Shown: piece by piece, positions 59,045 through 64,000 of the stretch
Position numbering within the stretch: position 1 is the stretch's first letter
Layout: each line of letters starts with the position of its first letter
Origin: Chiua virens
Lineage: Eukaryota; Basidiomycota; Agaricomycetes; Boletales; Boletaceae
Direction: 5' to 3'
NCBI GenBank assembly: GCA_019787685.1
Contig: JAHNUO010000018.1
Coordinates: 310,001-374,000, forward strand
DNA length: 64,000 bases
Program-made: the position numbers and the translations under genes
Notes under the pieces: model-generated
What the model was told of the DNA's origin: nothing
Database searches by the model: none
What the model saw: only the letters and a program-made list of their open reading frames with translations

Positions 59045-59850
59045 CTTTGTGAGTGGTCCCAGAGGAGCCTTGAAATAATTGACAATGTTTTGGTTAAACG
59101 TGTTTGCATCGAAATCACCATCAATCACCTGCCAGGATGTGAGGCTTGACAATGCAAAACGGAGCTGAAGTATCTCATCAGTAATATCACCACAGTCTCT
59201 ATCCCAAATTACCTGTATGGCAGCATATGCAATTGCGTGTGGCTTGACAGAACACATACTGATGAGAGACGCAACGTGAGAACATGTACTTTTGTCAGTC
59301 GACAAACATGTCCATCTCTGCCCATTCTGCATCTTGAGATGTTCATTGGTGGAGACCTTGTGAGCTAATGTTGGAGAAGTAAAGATCAATTTGAATGCCT
59401 GGAATGTGATCATTCAGCATGCATGTCCATGTATTCTGAGTAAAACCACTTTACCTTCAGTAATAAAGTTGATTTGAATAGACCCTTCTCGATGTGGTTG
59501 GGGTCATAATGATAACCCTTGTTATAAACAAACCTCGGCCAAGACCCTTCCATCACTAAAAATTGAGGATGGCATTCACAAATATTCTTCCTTACTCTGA
59601 TAACTGTCAGTGGTACAGTAATTGTAGAGATTCAAACATGTACCCAGCATCGTCCCAGTCATATTTGATAGGACAGAGAAGATACCCTGTAATGTCGTGA
59701 TCCAGGCTGTGGTCTGACTTCAAGCTAGGCGAAATGGGAGGAATGATGGGGGCATAAAGCTCAACAAGCCAATTCACAACTTCTTTTTTGAGGCTAGAGG
59801 CATCATTGCCCTGAGCCCCATCACCGCCTTTTCACACCTGAAACATGTTA
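59045..59850 (-). pseudogene. DUF6698-type protein remnant
   Basis: A minus-strand, intron-containing fragment. SLKKEVVNWLVELYAPIIPP, then SLDHDITGYLLCPIKYDWDD, CHPQFLVMEGSWPRFVYNKG, YDPNHIEKGLFKSTLLLK, and after a GT...CAG intron AFKLIFTSPTLAHK. It continues SHVASLISMCSVKPHAIAYA, LRFALSSLTSWQVIDGDFDA and NTFNQNIVNYFKAPLG. This order and wording match DUF6698 proteins of Agaricomycetes (unknown function). An insertion-like stretch (IQVIWDRDCGDITDEILQ) interrupts AYAAIQLRFALSS, and the first junction needs a frame change, so it is probably a pseudogene. Both the beginning and the end are missing. Confidence 0.6.
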
Positions 59851-60148
59851 GAATAGTGACTGTACAAAAAGCAGATGTCCTTCTTAACTCTTTGAATATA
59901 TGCTGTAGGAGTTAGATACTCCCTACGGTTATAGGATACATTTTCCTCGCTCTTCATTATGTCATATCAACTCCCGTCTCATCCGCCATTGACTTCGTGC
60001 CAGCCTAGTTTCATTCCTAGCATTTACAGATCATCCAAATCCAATCCAAGTCCAATCCAAGTCAACGTGATCCAATCCGGTTCCATTGTACATATTCCGC
60101 TTCATTCGATTTGACTTGTTCTGCTTGATTTGGCCTTATTAAGGTCAT
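59851..60148. other. No supported gene; short TCCAATCC direct repeats
   Basis: Contains CCAAATCCAATCCAAGTCCAATCCAAGTC near 60033-60061 and nothing else recognisable before the LTR. Confidence 0.4.
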
Positions 60149-60608
60149 TACTATCCTAACACCTTTTCTTTCTTTGTCATCTACAAGGTTTGACACTCCT
60201 TCTTAGCATACTCACCCTATGTCGATCCTGTACACTTACTTAGGGTCGGATTACCTTTAACAGTCCTGGGTTATGCCCAGGACTATAAAACCATGTTTCT
60301 AACACAAAAACATTGTCTTTCTGCATTCAGGAGATCTCCTGTTTACTCTCCCATGTGTGAGTGAGCTGGATAGTTTTTATTTTACCTCGTCCTATCGTTC
60401 CTCTGCATCTCATCTACTTGAAACAATACTCTCATGTCCTTGCCTCCACCTGGATACTTTTACATCGACCGCTTTTCATTCCGGATCGTTCAGCAGCCTT
60501 TAGGACTCTTAGACAAACCTGAATCCATCATTCCTTCAAATATAACCCCCCTTGGGACAAACCTATCACCCCACCTTTCTTCTTATCGCCTATTATTTCT
60601 TTTCTACA
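60149..60608 (+). repeat. LTR of element C
   Basis: 460 bp, TACTATCCTAACACC...TTTCTACA, about 90 percent like the copy at 56890-57351. The TATA region is CCAGGACTATAAAACC near 60277. Confidence 0.85.
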
Positions 60609-60813
60609 ACTGGAGCCCACCGCGAGGGGTGGTTTCAGAAGGGTCGGATTCGGACGTCTTTGCTCTCCTACTGCTTTTCCTTCATTTGCTGCGCACCTTG
60701 CCTACACCCGTCCCTGACCCGTGCCTTATCCGGTTTCACAAACCTTATTTTTTTTTTCAAATCCGGTTACGATACCTTCTGACTTTTAGTCACCGTTCAC
60801 CCTGCTCACACCT

Positions 60814-61675
60814 GTGCCGCTACTAACCCTTCCTCCATGTCTCACGATACATCCGCCCTTAGCTACAAAGGTCACGAGCCCATCAGACAATCAACGGACA
60901 CCATTTTCGTCCATCATGATCGTGGCTAGCATAATCCAGATGCCATATCAAGGCACCCCGGATGCACCAACCTTCAGCGGAAAAGCTTCCCATCTCCAAC
61001 CATATCTAGATTACAACGACTTTCTTTGCACATGCATTGGACTGCCCCAATCGAAGAAAGTACGGTATGCATTGCATTACGTCGATCCCAGTATACATGA
61101 CCTTTGGGAGATCCTACCTGAAGCAGTTGTCGATCCGCTGGATTGGCAGGCGTTCGTTATAGCCGTCAAGACACTCTACCCGGAACTCGATAAACAGTAC
61201 CGTTTCGAGGATCTCCAAAATCTCGTTAATCACTATCGATCCAAGTCAATGTTCTCCCTTGATGAGCTAGGGAAGTATATCCGAGAATTTACAAAAATAT
61301 CATCATTCCTTCTCACCTGACAACGAATAGCAACTCTTGATTGAGATTTTCTTTTTCTTAGTGGTTTCCCAGTTGATTTCAAGTACAAGATTTGTCGATG
61401 GTTAGCGATCCTGCGACCAGATACCCACCCGGATGCCTCGTATGCGCTCAATGATGTTCATGACGCAGCCAAGTTTCTTTTATCAGGATCACATTCTTAT
61501 TTTACACCTACACCTTCACTTTGCCTTCGATCACCTTCACTGTCACTACCTGACACTTACAATCCACTTCCGTATAATCAACCCATCTCTTCATCCATTT
61601 TTATTTCACCATCAATCCAAGGACCGCCTACTCACTCATATAGTTCTGCGGTTATTGCACCGGTTACAGACATCA
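60814..61675 (+). pseudogene. gag: Element C gag, truncated
   Basis: MPYQGTPDAPTFSGKASHLQ, DYNDFLCTCIGLPQSKKVRY, LHYVDPSIHDLWEILPEAVV and LVNHYRSKSMFSLDELGKYI form a retrotransposon gag capsid region. A TGA at 61318-61320 interrupts it. A shifted frame continues (SGFLVDFKYKICRWLAILRP; HPDASYALNDVHDAAKFLLS) into Ser/Pro-rich sequence until the junction near 61675. No zinc knuckle remains. The true start is unclear; an ATG at 60837 is in another frame. Confidence 0.75.
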
Positions 61676-63681
61676 ACCCTTTGCCAGTGACAGAGTGGGG
61701 GCGGTGGTTGTGTGTGAATTTGGCCATAGGAAGTAAGTCGTCCCATTTCTCCAGATTGTTTTGACAATACATACGGAGGTATGTCTCGACTTCTTGGTTG
61801 ATGCATTCCGTCTCACCATCAGATTGAGGATGGTAGGTGGTGGAGAGGGAGAGGCGGTATCCGATGAGTCGGGAGAGCTCTTTCGCGAATGCAGAAGTGA
61901 ACTGCGGACCACGGTCGGAGATGATTTTGTCATAGAGGCCAAATCGCGCGTAGACTTTGTGAAAAAAGAGGCAGGCTATACCTGCGGAGTTGGCGGTTTT
62001 CACCGTGGGGCAAAGAATTACCCGCTTTGTAAGGCCATGGTCTACCACGACCATGAGAGAGTCATAGCCCTCCGCGGAGGTGGGGAGATCCGTGATGAGA
62101 TCAACGGAGACGTTCTGGAACGGGCGGGTGCACGCGGAGGGGATCGGAGAGAGCGGAGGTGTGGTCGGATGGGTGTTGACCTTGTGTTGTTGGCATGAGG
62201 CACAACCGGAGACATAGGAGCGGACGAAGGATGCGAGGCCGGGTTACCAAAATTCAGCGGCGACCAGCTGGTGAGTTTTCAAGAAGCCAGGGTGTCCAGC
62301 AGTGTGGGAGTTGTGGTGGTGGGCAACAATTTGTTGTCGGAGTTCGCGGTTAGGTGGGACGTAAATGCGACCTTGATAGGTCAGGACACCGGCATCATAG
62401 TGCCAGTTGGAGAGGCGGGAGCGAAATGACGGCGGGAGGCTGCCATCCATGGCGTTGAGGGTGTCCAAGACAAGCAGATCCGCGGCTGAAGAGCGGGAGA
62501 TCAGGTCTTGGAGATCCGTGGTGATGAGGTTGACAAAGACGTTGTCCGGGAGGAGTGTGACATCTTCATTATCTGAGTCTGAGGTGATATGATCAGGACG
62601 ACGGGAGAGTGCGTCTGGACCATCAAGGAGTTTGCCAGGCACGTGGGAGAACGTGAGGTCGAAGTCGGCAAGGTCGAGAAGCCAGCAGGCTTGACGATGG
62701 TTGAGGTTTTGGGGTTGTCGGAAGTAGGTGAGGTTTTTGTGATCCAAGAAGACGGTCACAGGAGTAGCACTACCATGAAGGTAGTGGTGCCAGGCTTTCA
62801 GGGATCTAATGACGGCGAGGAGCTCGCAGTCATAGATGTCATAGTTCCGTTCCGCAGCGTTGAAGGACTGCGAAAGGTAGGAGCAAGGTTTCCAGTCGCC
62901 GTTTGAGTCGGTCTGGAGGAGTACACCACCCGATGCGAATTTAGAAGCATTGGTGGCAATAGCGAAGGGTCGAGACATATCCGGGAAATGAAGTACCGGA
63001 TCAGAGGTAAACACCCTTTTAAGGCATTCGAAGGCGGTGATCTGGGGGGAACCCCAGGTCCAAGGCATGTCTTTCTTGGTAAGATCGATGAGAGGGCGGG
63101 CAATAGTGGAGTAATCCAGAATGAACCGGCGGTAGAAGTTGGCAAAGCCCATGAATGATCGGACGTCCTTGAGCTTGGTGGGAGTGGGCCAGTCAGCGAT
63201 GCCAGCGACCTTGATGGGGTCCATGGCAAGTTTGCTGGGGTGAGCGATCATGCCGAGATATTCTACTTCAGTGGTGGCGAAGTGACATTTCTCGAGCTTG
63301 AGGTGAAGGTCAAGTTCCTTCATGCAGGCGAGAACGCGCTTGGTGCGTTCGGTGTGTGTGGCGTCATCTTCGGAGAAGATGAGGAGGTCGTCCATGTAAA
63401 TGACGAGCCATCCTTCAGTGATCATCTCGCAGAAGGACTCATTCATGAAACGCTGGAACGTGGCAGGGGAGTTTGTCAGTCCGAAGAACATGACTGTGGG
63501 TTCGAAGAGACCGCGGTGTGTGATGAACATGGCTTTCCATTGGTGTCCATCCTTGATGCGGATGTTGTTGTAGCCCCATCAGACGTCAAACTTAGTGAAA
63601 AGCTTAGCGTCCTTCAGCTTATTGACAAGGTCAGAAATGAGGGGAAGGGGGTAGGTGTCATGAACGGTGTGTTCATTGACG
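61676..63681 (-). mobile_element. Ty3 chromovirus B, truncated pol
   Basis: Minus-strand pol fragment with no LTR. RT starts at [20 protein letters not shown], then TKFDV-stop-WGYNNIRIKDG (TGA near 63579), FITHRGLFEPTVMFFGLTNS and the YMDD box in WLVIYMDDLLIF. RNase H has FAIATNASKFASGGVLLQ and HHYLHGSATPVTVFLDHKNL. The H2C2 zinc finger is NSHTAGHPGFLKTHQLVAAE, with a stop near 62244. The integrase core has SDRGPQFTSAFAKELSRLIG and SDGETECINQEVETYLRM. It ends at TVTGK-like sequence at 61676 next to element C gag. Its upstream end is cut by a Tc1/mariner insertion at 63682. Confidence 0.9.
62244..63530 (-). pseudogene. Chromovirus B RT-RNase H-integrase zinc finger frame
   Basis: The longest open frame of the element, 428 codons. 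It contains the YMDD catalytic box, the thumb/connection segment (SFMGFANFYRRFILDYSTIA), RNase H ([38 protein letters not shown]) and the start of the integrase His-Cys domain. It is open between two nonsense codons: the TGA upstream near 63579 and the stop at 62244. Confidence 0.9.
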
Positions 63682-63683
63682 TA

Positions 63684-64000
63684 CAGTGGCTCAAACAACT
63701 GTCCCAATGTTTGCATGTTTTTCACTAAATGCAACAAAACGCGGTAATTACTAAACCTTACCCAAATCTGTGGGTGTATGAAATATAGTGCTTACTCTTG
63801 GCTTTCTATTGGATCAAAGGTCAAAGAATTTGAATAAGAATTGATGAAATGGCATTCATTTCAAAATGCTCACTCATTGGGACAGTTTTTTGACTTTATA
63901 CAAATATAGGTATTTAGTACTTGGTATGACCCCCTTTGGCCTTGATAACTGCTTTAAGCCTTCTAGGCATGCTTTCTATCCAATTCTGACACTCTTCTGC
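63684..64000 (-). mobile_element. Tc1/mariner element, one end inside the window
   Basis: CAGTGGCTCAAACAACTGTC starts at 63684 directly after a TA in the RT of element B, as expected for Tc1/mariner integration at TA. TCATTGGGACAGTTTTTTGA at about 63875-63894 is an inverted partner of the CAAACAACTGTCCCAATG end. The transposase C-terminus is read inward from the right edge. The other end lies beyond the window. Confidence 0.85.
63914..64000 (-). CDS. Tc1/mariner transposase C-terminus (5' partial)
   Basis: The last 28 codons of a DD(E/D) transposase: CQNWIESMPRRLKAVIKAKG followed by GHTKY and TAA (63914-63916). SMPRR(I/L)xAVIxAKGG-T(R/K)Y is the standard C-terminus of Tc1-like transposases. 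The reading frame continues off the right edge, so the catalytic core is not visible. About 230 bp separate the stop from the transposon end, usual for the family. Confidence 0.92.
   Translation of the reverse strand, partial: AEECQNWIESMPRRLKAVIKAKGGHTKY

Larger units (their letters stand above)
60149..61675 (+). mobile_element. Ty3-type element C, 5' half only (LTR, PBS, gag)
   Basis: The LTR at 60149-60608 is followed after two bases by TGGAGCCCACCGCGAGGG (60611-60628), a good tRNA primer-binding-site candidate. Then come a leader and a gag frame. The element stops abruptly near 61675, where sequence of element B on the opposite strand begins. No protease or polymerase is present. Confidence 0.82.

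Noticed and set aside
1..64000. CRISPR array, bacterial operon or phage features
   Set aside because: No regularly spaced identical repeats with unique spacers. Introns and eukaryotic transposon families show a fungal nuclear genome.

Overview
This window reads as nuclear DNA of a filamentous basidiomycete, most likely an Agaricomycete. Introns are short (about 47-56 nt where I could phase them), with GT...AG ends and CTGAT/CTAAC-like branch sites. The protein families are those known to be expanded in mushroom-forming fungi: DUF6606/DUF3638/DUF3645 giant proteins, DUF6532, DUF6698, Plavaka, KDZ-Ulp1, Helitrons with DUF6570, and chromodomain Ty3 elements. All family calls were made by eye from translated motifs; no database search was run.

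Layout. (1) 1-8360, minus: the main host gene, a giant DUF6606-DUF3638-DUF3645 protein. I could phase six exons; the 3' end lies off the left edge. A poorly resolved multi-exon gene sits just upstream at 8382-9715. (2) 9.7-17.2 kb: a Plavaka DNA-transposon module with a plus-strand transposase broken by in-frame stops and a divergent DUF6532 gene. (3) 17.2-27.6 kb: low-gene DNA with hypothetical, partly broken genes, minisatellites and a hairpin. (4) 27675-34552: one complete Ty3-type chromovirus with apparently identical 431-bp LTRs, a GTTGG target duplication, two extra ORFs upstream of gag and a C-terminal chromodomain, but with many nonsense codons. (5) 34.6-37.1 kb: two hypothetical spliced genes, one with a Cauli_VI/RNase H1 N-terminal-like domain. 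(6) 37.1-38.6 kb: an internally deleted Ty1/copia remnant. (7) 38.8-43.2 kb, minus: a KDZ transposase fused to a Ulp1-type cysteine protease, the best-preserved DNA transposase here. (8) 43.45-43.74 kb: an orphan PB1 domain resembling the C-terminus of the NADPH-oxidase regulator NoxR. (9) 45.6-51.8 kb: a decayed Helitron with DUF6570, HUH Rep and Pif1-like helicase segments. (10) 54.2-64 kb: nested, truncated Ty3 elements (A, B and C), a DUF6698 remnant, and the end of a Tc1/mariner element inserted into element B.

Apart from the left-hand host genes the window is a transposon graveyard. Nonsense codons in the elements are mostly TGA, with some TAG. That fits C-to-T decay (CGA to TGA, CAG to TAG). 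I found no convincing tRNA, rRNA or CRISPR feature.
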